Shown here one piece after another: positions 8,288 through 17,656 of a stretch of DNA of 46,207 nucleotides. The stretch's first letter is position 1, and each line of letters starts with the position of its first letter. This DNA comes from Bacteroidales bacterium. GTDB taxonomy: Bacteria; Bacteroidota; Bacteroidia; Bacteroidales; UBA10428. The notes under the pieces were generated by a model. That model ran no database searches. It had not been told where the DNA came from and saw only the letters and a list, made by a program, of their open reading frames with translations. The stretch lies in contig JAFGPL010000157.1 in NCBI GenBank assembly GCA_016936215.1, forward strand, positions 1-46,207. Reading direction: 5' to 3'. Made by a program: the position numbers and the translations under genes.

Positions 8288-10000
8288 CTATTCTATTTTT
8301 ATATCCTTAATATTTAATTGAATAGAAGTGTTTCCCCTGAAGGTGTTTTCGTTGAGGGAGAATGCAATATCAAATCCTATCCCTTTGCTTATTTTGGAAT
8401 AATGCTGCGACTGGTTAAAGGCTATGGCATCAAATACATTATAGGGGCCGTCTTCCTGCACAAGGCATAGTTTAAGGTGCTCTTCACCAGTGCCTACTAC
8501 CCTGCCTTTGCCGTTGTCAACTACATTTTCGGCAAAGAATACCGGGTTCATATTTTCAGGCCCGAAAGGTTCAAACTGTTTCAGTATATTAAACAATTTT
8601 CCCGAAATATCTTTAAGGTTCAGTTCGGTGTCTATTTCAACCTGGGGAATAAGCTGTTCCGGTGTTATGGATTGGCTTACCGCTTTTTCAAACCTGTCCC
8701 TGAACAGGGTTATATTATCCGGCTTAAGTGTTAATCCGGCTGCATATCGGTGCCCGCCGAAATTCTCCAGCAGGTCGGAACATTTGCTTATTGCTTCATA
8801 CAAATCGAAGCCCGGGACCGACCTGGCCGAGCCTGCTGCCCACCCATTCGATTCGGTGAGAACGATGGTTGGACGGTAATACGTTTCAATCAGCCTTGAT
8901 GCAACAATACCTACCACCCCTTTATGCCATGATGGATTGTAGAGTACGGTGGAGTATTTATATTTCAGCCCCAGGTGTTCAATCTCTTTCAGTGCTTCAT
9001 CGGTCATGTTTTTATCAATATTGCGCCTGGTCTGGTTAAATGTATTTACTTTTTCACAATGAAGCAAAGCAATGTCGGGTGTTTCAGCAATCAGAAGTTC
9101 CACAGCCTGTCTGCCCGATTCTATTCTGCCGGCAGCGTTTATCCTTGGGCCAATCTTAAATACAATGTCTTCTATCGTAATGGGCTTATTCTCGATACCT
9201 GCCATCGTAATGATGGTTTTAAGGCCTATTCTCGGATACTCAGCCAGCCTTTTGAGACCGAAATAAGCAAGGGTCCTGTTCTCCCCGGTAATGGGAACAA
9301 TGTCTGAGGCAATGCTTACAGCAAGGATATCAAGATATTCGTGCAGTTGTTCCTGCGACAGTTTATGAGTCGTGCAATATGCCTGTAACATCTTAAATCC
9401 GACCCCGCAACCCGAAAGGTGCTTGTATGGATAATCGCAGCCGGGCCTGTCGGGATCGAGCACTGCACTGGCTTCAGGAATTTTTTCACCGGGTGTGTGA
9501 TGGTCGCATATGATAAAATCAATGCCCCGTTCTTTTGCATATTGGATTTTATCAACAGCTTTAATCCCGCAATCAAGTGCAATGATCAGCTTGATTTTGT
9601 TCAGGGCAGCATATTCAATTCCTTTGTATGAGATACCGTAACCCTCGAGGTACCGGTCGGGGATATAATAGTCTAATTTATCGTGGAATTTTTTTAGAAA
9701 AGAGTACACCATGGCCACCGAGGTTGTGCCGTCAACATCGTAATCGCCATATACCAGTATTTTTTCTCCCTGTGCTAAAGCCTTGTCAATCCGTTCAATG
9801 GCTTTGTCCATGTCTTTCATAAGAAACGGGTCGTGAAGGTCGTTAAGAGAGGGACGAAAAAAAGTCCTGGCTTGCTCAAAGGTTCTTATGCCCCTTTGAA
9901 CTAAAAGGGTTGCTAAAATTTTATTGATGTTTAATTCGGAAGCAAGTTTCACGATTATATCATCATGCCCGTTTTCCTTTATTTTCCATACTTTCGACAT
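8288..10000 (-). CDS. recJ: Single-stranded-DNA-specific exonuclease RecJ
   Basis: A 570-residue protein, the usual RecJ length. The DHH phosphoesterase core is intact: VYGDYDVDG at 84-91, ALDCGIKA near 141-148 and CDHHTPG at 165-171 (Asp-His-His, Mn/Mg binding). The DHHA1 motif GGHRYAAGL lies in the second half, followed by the C-terminal OB-type domain. RecJ degrades single-stranded DNA 5' to 3' in recombination, mismatch and base-excision repair. It converges on the DUF6599-like gene with a 42-nt gap in which I see no strong hairpin. lipB and a 130-nt gap lie upstream. Confidence 0.96.
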   Translation of the reverse strand: MSKVWKIKENGHDDIIVKLASELNINKILATLLVQRGIRTFEQARTFFRPSLNDLHDPFLMKDMDKAIERIDKALAQGEKILVYGDYDVDGTTSVAMVYSFLKKFHDKLDYYIPDRYLEGYGISYKGIEYAALNKIKLIIALDCGIKAVDKIQYAKERGIDFIICDHHTPGEKIPEASAVLDPDRPGCDYPYKHLSGCGVGFKMLQAYCTTHKLSQEQLHEYLDILAVSIASDIVPITGENRTLAYFGLKRLAEYPRIGLKTIITMAGIENKPITIEDIVFKIGPRINAAGRIESGRQAVELLIAETPDIALLHCEKVNTFNQTRRNIDKNMTDEALKEIEHLGLKYKYSTVLYNPSWHKGVVGIVASRLIETYYRPTIVLTESNGWAAGSARSVPGFDLYEAISKCSDLLENFGGHRYAAGLTLKPDNITLFRDRFEKAVSQSITPEQLIPQVEIDTELNLKDISGKLFNILKQFEPFGPENMNPVFFAENVVDNGKGRVVGTGEEHLKLCLVQEDGPYNVFDAIAFNQSQHYSKISKGIGFDIAFSLNENTFRGNTSIQLNIKDIKIE

Positions 10001-10130
10001 GCTTCCTTATTAAATAATTTAAAACTGATGGTGTTGATACAGGGTTTTAAAAGTATAAAATATGTTTAAAACTTCCCTTATATTTTTGATATAAATCTCT
10101 AAAATCAGCAACACGCTCTTTACGGGTGCT

Positions 10131-10814
10131 TTATGGATTTTTTACCTTGAAAAACCGGTTGAAATGAAACCTGAACCTTCTTTTTACTTCTTCCATATCG
10201 GCTTTTTTCCCAAGTTCCTTTTCCATGGAGGTAACCCCTTTGTCAACAAATCCGCACGGATTGATATAAGTAAAGTAATTGAGGTCGGGGTTCACATTTA
10301 AGGCAAACCCGTGCATGGTAACATACCTGCTGATTTTTACCCCGATGGCACATATTTTCCTTGAAAAACCCTGTTTTTCTGCATCGAGCCATACACCAGT
10401 TGAACCTGGCAGTCTCGAAGATATGATACCAAAATCTTTAAGTGTTTCAATTATTGATTCTTCAAGGTTATGAATGTAGGTTTTGACCCCAATTCCGAAA
10501 AGCTCAAGGTTAATGATGGGATAACCTACAAGTTGCCCAGGCCCGTGATAAGTAATGTCCCCTCCGCGGTCGATCTTAAAAAAAGTTGCTCCGATGGATT
10601 GAAGGAATTCGGGGTTGATGAGCAGGTTTTCCTGCTGACCGCTTTTTCCGAGGGTGTAAACATGAGGATGTTCACAAAAAAGCACCCTGTTATAATCAAC
10701 TGATCCGGGTGTATTTTTTGAATTTATAACCTGTTGCTGACAAGTTTCCTGGTATTTCCAGGCTTTGGCATATTCTATCAATCCAAGGTCTTCGAACTTT
10801 ATTTCTGCCGCCAT
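10131..10814 (-). CDS. lipB: Octanoyl-[acyl-carrier-protein]:protein transferase LipB
   Basis: A 227-residue protein with the LipB signature RGGDITYHGPGQLVGYPI at 83-100, the catalytic lysine Lys153 in RKICAIG, and the acyl-thioester cysteine Cys187 in INPCGFVDKGVTSM. It moves octanoate from acyl carrier protein onto the lipoyl domains of 2-oxo-acid dehydrogenases and the glycine cleavage H protein, in the cytoplasm. No lipA is nearby in the window. The gene lies between recJ and a sensor gene on the same strand; the 85-nt gap upstream suggests it could have its own promoter. Confidence 0.96.
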   Translation of the reverse strand: MAAEIKFEDLGLIEYAKAWKYQETCQQQVINSKNTPGSVDYNRVLFCEHPHVYTLGKSGQQENLLINPEFLQSIGATFFKIDRGGDITYHGPGQLVGYPIINLELFGIGVKTYIHNLEESIIETLKDFGIISSRLPGSTGVWLDAEKQGFSRKICAIGVKISRYVTMHGFALNVNPDLNYFTYINPCGFVDKGVTSMEKELGKKADMEEVKRRFRFHFNRFFKVKNP

Positions 10815-10899
10815 TTAGAATTTTTATGCAAATTTACATAAGCCGGCAGAATTTTTCCAACAATAATGGTGGTAATAAAAAGCCCCCCTGCTTAATAAG

Positions 10900-12555
10900 C
10901 TATTCCGTAAGTTCTTTAATTCTTTTTCTTAATTCCTCCACTTCGTGTTTAAGGTCTTCTTCCCTGCGGGCAGACTGTTCCTGGGTTGCCCTTAATTCCT
11001 CCATGTTCTGTCTCATTTCTTCTTCCTGCGAGGCCATCTCTTCTGCCTGCTGCTGAGATTGTTCGAGGAGCATGGTAGTCTGGATATTCGCTTTGGTAGA
11101 TGAAATAGTGGCAGCTATACTTTCGCTGATACGCTCGATAAACTCTATCTCAAAATCGCGGTAGGTATTGAAGGAGGCAATTTCGATAATACCATAAATT
11201 ACATCGTTATAAACAAGCGGGATAAGCAAGAGGCATTTTGGGTTGTCATCGCCCAGCCCTGATGTTATTTTGATATAATCGTTGGGGATTTCTGTCAGGA
11301 AGATTTTTTCCTTTTCCTGGAAACATCTTCCAACCAAACCTTCCCCGATTTCAATTTTCCTGGTCAGGAATTTTTTACGGTCGTAAGCATAACATGCCGA
11401 CATTTCAAGAAAGAGGTGGTCCCTGTCGGTGTCGTTGACGATAAACATACCCCCCTGGTTAGAGTTGGTATATTTCACCATATTGCTGATAATCTCGTAG
11501 GATAAATCTTCAAGGTTATCGTTGCTTTTTCTCAGTATATCGCTGAATTTGGCGACACCCTGTGCAGCCCAGTTGCGCTGGTTGTCCTCTTCTTTTCTTT
11601 TTTCGTTTTCATCGGCGGCTTTTTTCAGTTCGTTGCGCATCTCAAGCAGCGAATGGCCTAATACATCTTCATCGCTCAGGGGTTTAAAATCTGTATTAAA
11701 GTTGCCTTTGCCAATGTCGAGAGAAAAGTTAAAAATATCTTTCAATGCCTGGACAAGAAGGTTCAGCGCTTTGGCCATTTGCCCTATTTCATCGGAACCT
11801 TCGGTAAGTTTGTCTTTAGGCAGGATACCTTTACTCATCTTCAGCAAAATGTTTTTGGTATGGTTAATCGGACGGGCAAGCGAATCAATGGTAAAGGCCC
11901 CGATGATCAGTGCAACTACCACAAGCACGATTGCCATAATTACAATCCTGTTTTTCAGGTTGTTAAAGGTATCAACCATTTCTACCCGGCCTTTTTCCAC
12001 CTGGTCTTCAAGCTCATTCCTGAGTATCTCTATTTTATTAAGGATGCGCTGGGTAAGCACCATAACTTCACCCCCTTCTTCTGTCATGGGCGTTACCTCA
12101 AATACAATAAAAGGATCGTCATAACTCTCGAAGTTGTTAAGCTGGTCCATAATGTACTGGTGTTTTAAGAACAGCGTATCTTTTATGGCCGAATCAATGG
12201 CAAACAATAGCGCTTTCTGTTCAGGATGCTCCTCGGGCCACATTGTGCTGAAACTTTTAAGGGTATCCATAACATAGGTGTAATCGGTTGCATGCAGTTT
12301 TTTAAGTTTCAGCTTGTCGGGGGTATCGGAAATCTTATCAATAAAAACCCACGATTTTACAAGCATCCGCGAATCGCTTATTTTTGAATACAGGTCATTG
12401 ATAAATGAAAGTGAAGGTGTGTAAACATTCGAAATCCTGTCATTCAACTCCCGGCTTTTCTGCAGTGCATTGCTGATGATAAAAGCATAAACTATTACAG
12501 ACAGCGTGATAAGGCCGAAAGCTATAATAATTTTGGTTGCAATTTTAAATCTCAT
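10900..12555 (-). CDS. Membrane HAMP-GAF sensor with C-terminal coiled coil, no output domain
   Basis: A 551-residue protein. Order of parts: transmembrane segment about 7-28; extracytoplasmic helical region about 29-203; second transmembrane segment about 204-223; HAMP about 222-275; linker coiled coil to about 345; GAF domain about 350-485; and a strongly charged coiled coil 495-551 (QQQAEEMASQEEEMRQNMEE...). No histidine kinase, GGDEF, adenylate cyclase, phosphatase or methyl-accepting signature is present, and the stop is clean, so it is not obviously truncated. It may signal through a partner that docks on the terminal coiled coil. A partner gene is not evident nearby. An 8-bp dyad sits in its leader at 12560-12583. 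Confidence 0.8.
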   Translation of the reverse strand: MRFKIATKIIIAFGLITLSVIVYAFIISNALQKSRELNDRISNVYTPSLSFINDLYSKISDSRMLVKSWVFIDKISDTPDKLKLKKLHATDYTYVMDTLKSFSTMWPEEHPEQKALLFAIDSAIKDTLFLKHQYIMDQLNNFESYDDPFIVFEVTPMTEEGGEVMVLTQRILNKIEILRNELEDQVEKGRVEMVDTFNNLKNRIVIMAIVLVVVALIIGAFTIDSLARPINHTKNILLKMSKGILPKDKLTEGSDEIGQMAKALNLLVQALKDIFNFSLDIGKGNFNTDFKPLSDEDVLGHSLLEMRNELKKAADENEKRKEEDNQRNWAAQGVAKFSDILRKSNDNLEDLSYEIISNMVKYTNSNQGGMFIVNDTDRDHLFLEMSACYAYDRKKFLTRKIEIGEGLVGRCFQEKEKIFLTEIPNDYIKITSGLGDDNPKCLLLIPLVYNDVIYGIIEIASFNTYRDFEIEFIERISESIAATISSTKANIQTTMLLEQSQQQAEEMASQEEEMRQNMEELRATQEQSARREEDLKHEVEELRKRIKELTE

Positions 12556-12739
12556 ATATTTATCAATTATGTTTTATTGATAATAACCATCAATCTAATT
12601 TAGTAAAAAACCACTTTAAAAAAGCTTTCTGCTGCTGAAATTTTTAACTACAGCACAATGCTACCCAATGATTTTTCTTTCAAACCTTTAGTTTTTAACT
12701 ATTCGCGATTGGTGAGCAATTTAATAAAAATATTTTTAA

Positions 12740-13921
12740 TTAATGCTTCATTCTTTCAACAACTGCTTTTTTTAACCGTTCAAGGGCTTCAGCCAAAATA
12801 CTTTTGGGACAGCCGATATTCATCCTCTGAAATCCGCTTCCTTCAGGGCCAAAAAGGGTGCCATCGCTTAAACCAAGCCCTGCTTCATCAACCATGAGCT
12901 TCTTGAGGGCTGTATCATCAAGGCCTAATTGTCTGCAATCGAGCCATACCATGTAGGTAGCCTGGGGAATTACCGGTTTGATTTGCGGTATGTTTTTACT
13001 AAGAAAATCTACCAGGAACCTAAGATTTTCACCGATATATCCGAGCAATTCACCAAGCCATTCTTCCCCACTGTTGTATGCCGCCTCAAGTGCAGCGAAC
13101 CCGAAAAGGTTTCCGCCTCCCACATGAATGTCTTCAAGCATTTTGTCATAACTTTTTTTGAAAGAACCATTGGATGTGATTACCACCGAAGTTGACAGAC
13201 CGGCCAGGTTGAATGTTTTGCTTGGGGCGATGCAGGTTATGGTTAAGTCTGAAACATCTTTGCCCAGGGATGCCGTCGGAATATGTTTGCTCCCGTCCAG
13301 GATAAGGTCTGAGTGAATCTCGTCCGAGAGGATAATGATGCCTTTTTTAACACATATACCTGTAAGCTTTTGCAGGTCTTCCCTGCTCCAGACATTCCCT
13401 GTTGGATTATGCGGAGAGCAGAACATGACCATCCTGGTATTGGGGGTGAGTTTTTTTTCAAGGTCATCAAAATCTATTTGATATCTGCCATCAGTAAGCT
13501 TCAGGGGATTGTTTACCAGCACCCTCCCGTGGCTCTCGATGGCAGGAAAGAAAGGGAAATATACCGGTCTTTGCACAATAATCCTGTCGCCCGGACGGGT
13601 TAGTGACAGTATGATAAGGTTTAATGCAGGAACTACCCCGGGGGAAAATGCAACCCAGTTGTTCTTTATTTCCCAGCCGTGCCTTTTTTTCAGCCATGTT
13701 GCAACTGCTTTATTAAAGCCTTCAGTCCTGAATGTATAACCAAGTATCTTGTGGTCAAGCCTTTTTCTTAAGGCCTCGATAACAAAGCCCGGGGTCCTGA
13801 AATCCATGTCTGCAACCCACATGGGGAGAACATCAGTGCGGCCAAAGATTTCTTTTCGCAGGTCGTATTTGTAACATGCTGTATTTTCGCGGTTTATAAT
13901 TTCATCAAAATTGTATTTCAT
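12740..13921 (-). CDS. PatB/MalY-type PLP-dependent cystathionine beta-lyase or aminotransferase
   Basis: A 393-residue fold-type I PLP enzyme. Visible are WVADMDF at 36-41 (typical of the MalY/PatB group), HNPTGNVW near 171-178, Asp200 in LSDEIHSDL, the PLP-binding Lys235 in APSKTFNLAG, and a C-terminal RMNIGCP with the carboxylate-binding arginine. This group mostly cleaves C-S bonds of cystathionine or cysteine, and some members act as aminotransferases, so the exact substrate is open. It is divergent from rsmA across a 134-nt gap. The 184-nt gap downstream (12556-12739) shows no gene. Confidence 0.88.
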   Translation of the reverse strand: MKYNFDEIINRENTACYKYDLRKEIFGRTDVLPMWVADMDFRTPGFVIEALRKRLDHKILGYTFRTEGFNKAVATWLKKRHGWEIKNNWVAFSPGVVPALNLIILSLTRPGDRIIVQRPVYFPFFPAIESHGRVLVNNPLKLTDGRYQIDFDDLEKKLTPNTRMVMFCSPHNPTGNVWSREDLQKLTGICVKKGIIILSDEIHSDLILDGSKHIPTASLGKDVSDLTITCIAPSKTFNLAGLSTSVVITSNGSFKKSYDKMLEDIHVGGGNLFGFAALEAAYNSGEEWLGELLGYIGENLRFLVDFLSKNIPQIKPVIPQATYMVWLDCRQLGLDDTALKKLMVDEAGLGLSDGTLFGPEGSGFQRMNIGCPKSILAEALERLKKAVVERMKH

Positions 13922-14022
13922 GGGGTCACTGTTTTTGCTTTTTTGAAAATCATTCCAACAGTATTTTTCCCGTTATAATTCCATCTGTTGAGAATTGTTA
14001 CAAGAGAACGAAAATAATTAAT

Positions 14023-14030
14023 TACTTTTG
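14023..14030 (+). promoter_or_regulatory. Candidate -7 box for rsmA
   Basis: TACTTTTG fits TAnnTTTG exactly, 25 nt before the rsmA ATG. The nearest TTG upstream (13995-13997) is 25 nt away, slightly too far for a standard -33 box, so only the -7 half is supported. Confidence 0.4.
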
Positions 14031-14055
14031 AAATACCTGTAATAATTATTGATGA

Positions 14056-14829
14056 ATGACTTATGTAAGACCTAAAAAAAGCCTTGGGCAACACTTCCTG
14101 GTAGACCGGAACATCGCCTCCAGGATAGTGGAGGGCCTTTCTGCTGATTACACCAGAAATGTTCTGGAAATTGGTCCGGGCAAAGGTATACTCACAACCC
14201 TCCTGCTTGAAGATAGCAGGTTGAATTTCAAGGCTGTGGAAATTGACAGGGAATCGGTCTTATTCCTGAAAACAGAATTTCAAAACAGGCTTGAAATTAT
14301 TCAGGGGGACTTTCTGAAAACAGAACCCGGGGAGATTTTTAAGGATAGATTTAATGTTATAGGTAACTTCCCGTACAATATTTCGAGCCAGATTTTTTTC
14401 AAAATTCTCAGCTATCGGGACCTTGTACCCGAAGTGGTGTGCATGGTGCAAAAAGAGGTTGCCGTTAGGATAGCCTCTGCCCCGGGGAATAAAAACTATG
14501 GTATTTTGAGCGTTTTGCTTCAGGCGTTTTACCATATCGAATACCTCTTCGGTGTTAGTCCGAAAGTTTTTAATCCGCCCCCAAAAGTTCAGTCGGCGGT
14601 TATCAGGCTTACGCGAAATGATGTTAAAAATCTTGAATGTGATGAAGCATTGTTTTTCCAGTTAGTAAAAACCGGTTTCAACCAGCGAAGAAAAATGCTT
14701 CGTAACTCGATTAAGGGTTTTCTTACAGACAGCTTTGAGGATGGTGCATTACTTGAAAAAAGGCCCGAGCAGCTGTCGGTAAATGATTTTGTCAGGTTAA
14801 CTTTGCTTATTAGCAGACAAACACAATAG
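14056..14829 (+). CDS. rsmA: 16S rRNA dimethyladenosine transferase RsmA (KsgA)
   Basis: A 257-residue protein with the family N-terminus KKSLGQHFLVD at 7-17, the SAM-binding loop VLEIGPGKG at 36-44, VEID at 61-64 and the target-adenine motif NFPYNIS at 104-110. It dimethylates two adjacent adenines in helix 45 near the 3' end of 16S rRNA during small-subunit assembly. mgtE starts 18 nt after its stop and is probably co-transcribed. Confidence 0.97.
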   Translation: MTYVRPKKSLGQHFLVDRNIASRIVEGLSADYTRNVLEIGPGKGILTTLLLEDSRLNFKAVEIDRESVLFLKTEFQNRLEIIQGDFLKTEPGEIFKDRFNVIGNFPYNISSQIFFKILSYRDLVPEVVCMVQKEVAVRIASAPGNKNYGILSVLLQAFYHIEYLFGVSPKVFNPPPKVQSAVIRLTRNDVKNLECDEALFFQLVKTGFNQRRKMLRNSIKGFLTDSFEDGALLEKRPEQLSVNDFVRLTLLISRQTQ

Positions 14830-14847
14830 ATTTTAAAGAATTCAGGT

Positions 14848-16212
14848 ATGCAATTCAAGCTTACAAACGAGTTTATTGAAGAACTCAGGGGACTGGTAAA
14901 GCAGGAAGATAAAACTCAGGCTGAAAAGCTCATTAAAGAGCTTCATCCGGCCGACCTTGCAGAAATTTTCGATTCAATTACCACCGAAGAGGCAAAATTT
15001 CTCTATCTGCTCCTTGATGGTGAATTAGCCGCAGATGTACTGATAGAAATGGAAGAAGATGTCAGGGAACACCTGCTCAATGTTCTTTCAGCCGAGGATA
15101 TTGCAAGCCATATCAGGGAGAACATCGAATCTGACGATGCCGCAGATATGCTGATGGAAATGCCCGAGGAAAAGAAAGAAGAAATACTGCAGAAAATTGG
15201 CGATATAGAACAGGCTGGCGATATAGCAGACCTTCTGAAGTATGATGAAGATACAGCAGGCGGTTTGATGGCAAAAGAGCTGGTTAAGGTAAACGAAAAC
15301 CGCGACATTGCAGCTTGCTTTAAGGATATTCGCAAACAGGCCGAGGAGGTTGATGAGTTTTATTATGTATATGTAGTTGATGATGATAATATTCTTAAAG
15401 GTATTGTTTCATTAAAAAAACTTATTCTTGGCAGGCCGAATACCAAGATTAAAAGTATCACCAATACCGAGGTGATTGCTGTGCGCACAGATACAAGATC
15501 GGACGAGGTTGCAAATATCATGGAGAAATACGACCTTGTTTCACTTCCCGTGATTGACCAGTTTGGAAGGCTGATAGGAAGGATTACCATTGACGATGTG
15601 GTGGATGTTATTAAAGAGGAAGCAGAAAAAGATTACCAGATGATCTCCGGTATCACCGAAGATGTTGAATCATCCGATAATACTTTTATGCATACACGTG
15701 CCAGGCTCCCGTGGTTGCTTATCGGGCTGGTTGGCGGTATACTCGGGGCTCAGGTAATAGGCTTTTTTGAAGAGAGCCTCAGGATAGACCCGAATATTGC
15801 CCTCTTTTTTCCTTTAATCGCTGCAATGGGCGGGAACGTTGGAGTGCAGTCTTCTTCCATTGTTGTACAGGGTATAGCGGCCAATATTATTGATCTCCAG
15901 AGTACCTCTAAAAAGTTATTAAAAGAATTGCTTATTGCCATGCTCAACGGATCAATTCTTTCCTCCCTTATATTTGTGTACAATCTTTTTTTTAGCGATT
16001 CTTTCGTTTTAACTACTACGGTAAGCGTTGCTCTGTTTGCTGTAATTATGTTTGCCTCGGTTTTCGGCACTTTTGTGCCCCTTGTCCTGCATAAATTCAA
16101 AATTGACCCTGCCCTGGCCACAGGCCCTTTTATTACCACCATTAACGATATAATGGGGATATTTATTTACCTGGGGATAGGCAGGATTTTCTATTCTTTG
16201 TTATTAATTTAA
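14848..16212 (+). CDS. mgtE: Magnesium transporter MgtE
   Basis: A 454-residue protein with full MgtE architecture: an acidic helical N domain about 1-130 (repeated EME/ADMLMEM segments), two CBS domains about 134-260, and about five transmembrane helices from 286 (LPWLLIGLVGGILGAQ) to the end. The GNVGVQSSS segment and ATGPFITTINDIMGI near the C-terminus are the conserved pore regions. It imports Mg2+ and is gated by Mg2+ binding to the acidic cytoplasmic domains. It follows rsmA closely and is convergent with the permease at 16215, the two stops being 2 nt apart. Confidence 0.95.
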   Translation: MQFKLTNEFIEELRGLVKQEDKTQAEKLIKELHPADLAEIFDSITTEEAKFLYLLLDGELAADVLIEMEEDVREHLLNVLSAEDIASHIRENIESDDAADMLMEMPEEKKEEILQKIGDIEQAGDIADLLKYDEDTAGGLMAKELVKVNENRDIAACFKDIRKQAEEVDEFYYVYVVDDDNILKGIVSLKKLILGRPNTKIKSITNTEVIAVRTDTRSDEVANIMEKYDLVSLPVIDQFGRLIGRITIDDVVDVIKEEAEKDYQMISGITEDVESSDNTFMHTRARLPWLLIGLVGGILGAQVIGFFEESLRIDPNIALFFPLIAAMGGNVGVQSSSIVVQGIAANIIDLQSTSKKLLKELLIAMLNGSILSSLIFVYNLFFSDSFVLTTTVSVALFAVIMFASVFGTFVPLVLHKFKIDPALATGPFITTINDIMGIFIYLGIGRIFYSLLLI

Positions 16213-16214
16213 AA

Positions 16215-17471
16215 TCAGAAAGTTCTGGAGATAGCCTCTACAGGGTTCAGCCTTGCTGCAGACAAAGCCGGCATAATGCCTGCAATAATACCTGTAATGA
16301 CAGAAATTGCAAGGCCATTAAGAATATTACCCGCTGAAAGAAAAATATCAAAGTCCGACAGGTAACTAACCAACAGGGTGCCTCCAAAAACAAGGATAAG
16401 CCCTACAATTCCCCCAGCCAGTGACAGTATTACAGATTCATATAATACTTCCAGCAATATGTAATTTTTTTTCGCCCCCATAGCCTTTTGAATACCTATG
16501 ACATTGGTGCGTTCTTTTACAGAAACAAACATAATGTTGGCAATTCCGAATGTACCCACAAGCACAGAAAACAAACCGATTACCAGTCCGGCAATATTGA
16601 TGATCATAAAAATCTGGTTAACCCCCGAACTTAGCATACTTGACTGGTTAAGCGCAAAGTTGTCTTCAGCCGATGGTTTCAGTCTTCGAAGCGAACGCAT
16701 GGCTCCCCTGACTTCATCTTTAAGTTCTGTAACAGGTACATTTTCAAGGGCTTTAATCCAAATCATGGGATTGCTGCGTTCCTCACGAAGGTTTACAATT
16801 TTTGAAAAAAAACTTATTGGTACAATAATGTTATTGTCAAGGCTTCCGCCACCTCCAAACGATTTTCCTTCTTTTTCAAGCAGGCCGACTATAATAGCTT
16901 TAAAACCGGAGATTTTTATGGTTTTGTGCAAAGGGTCCACATTGCCGAATAAATCTTCTGCCAGTTTATTGCCAATAACTGCAAAGTTTTTGCCCGATAT
17001 AACCTCATGGCTTGTTAAGTACCTGCCCTGCTCAAGAATAAGTTCCCTGCTGTTTTCAAAATTCTCAGAAACGCCCCACACCATAATGTTTTCAGCCGAA
17101 TTGTTTTTATACCTTATGGTACAGTCGTGAATGGCAGTAAAACAAATGCTGCGTGCCTTGGTTAACCTGCGTTGAAGTTCCCTGTACTCTTTGAGTGCAG
17201 GCAAAGGCCTGTTAAGGTATTTCCACCATTGATATTCCTTCCCGTTTTCCGGTGCCCAGGGCCACTTTTCAACATAAATTACATCATCACCCAGACTTGA
17301 CAGGCTTTCCCTTACATTCGATTCAAGTGAGTTGAGCACGGTAAATACCGAAATAATGGCAAAAATACCAATGGTAATTCCCAGCAACGACAGAATAGTA
17401 CGAAGCTTGTTGACTGCTATCGTTTTAAAGGCTGACTGGAAACTCTCCTGTAATATGTACAAGGAACGCAT
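16215..17471 (-). CDS. MacB/FtsX-type ABC transporter permease
   Basis: A 418-residue protein with a cytoplasmic start, one transmembrane helix about 20-46 (LLGITIGIFAIISVF), a periplasmic MacB-like core domain, and three C-terminal helices with the FtsX motif (NIMFVSVKERTNVIGIQKAMGAKK), ending ARLNPVEAIS. This is the standard MacB/LolC fold with four helices, which couples ATP hydrolysis to mechanical work in the periplasm (efflux or lipoprotein handling). No ATPase gene is adjacent in the window, so the partner must be elsewhere. It is divergent from purH with a 185-nt gap. Confidence 0.9.
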   Translation of the reverse strand: MRSLYILQESFQSAFKTIAVNKLRTILSLLGITIGIFAIISVFTVLNSLESNVRESLSSLGDDVIYVEKWPWAPENGKEYQWWKYLNRPLPALKEYRELQRRLTKARSICFTAIHDCTIRYKNNSAENIMVWGVSENFENSRELILEQGRYLTSHEVISGKNFAVIGNKLAEDLFGNVDPLHKTIKISGFKAIIVGLLEKEGKSFGGGGSLDNNIIVPISFFSKIVNLREERSNPMIWIKALENVPVTELKDEVRGAMRSLRRLKPSAEDNFALNQSSMLSSGVNQIFMIINIAGLVIGLFSVLVGTFGIANIMFVSVKERTNVIGIQKAMGAKKNYILLEVLYESVILSLAGGIVGLILVFGGTLLVSYLSDFDIFLSAGNILNGLAISVITGIIAGIMPALSAARLNPVEAISRTF

Positions 17472-17510
17472 TAGCTGTAAGGAAGTTTACTTGTTTATAT
17501 TAAGTTGAAA

Positions 17511-17518
17511 CAAATATA
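17511..17518 (-). promoter_or_regulatory. Candidate -7 box for the permease gene
   Basis: On the minus strand this reads TATATTTG, a perfect TAnnTTTG match, about 40 nt before the permease ATG at 17471. I find no TTG at the right distance further upstream, so the -33 half is missing. The rest of 17472-17656 is AT-rich and gives no clear purH promoter. Confidence 0.4.
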
Positions 17519-17656
17519 CAAAACCCTGCCCGAATATTTTTAAAAAATTAATATCTTGCCCGCTCAACGCTTCAGCTTTAATTTTTATTTACAACAATTT
17601 TAAACTTATTGTTAATAAATTGAAATGCAATTTTTTAATAGTTAAAATAAATAATC

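Noticed and set aside
11522-12124. Long open frame (200 codons) on the plus strand opposite the HAMP-GAF sensor gene
   Set aside because: It has no recognisable domain, is rich in Ser/Leu/Ile as expected from antisense of a charged coiled-coil gene, and lies fully inside a gene with clear domain order.
16498-17130. 210-codon open frame opposite the MacB/FtsX permease
   Set aside because: Antisense shadow of a hydrophobic membrane protein gene; the opposite strand has conserved family motifs throughout.
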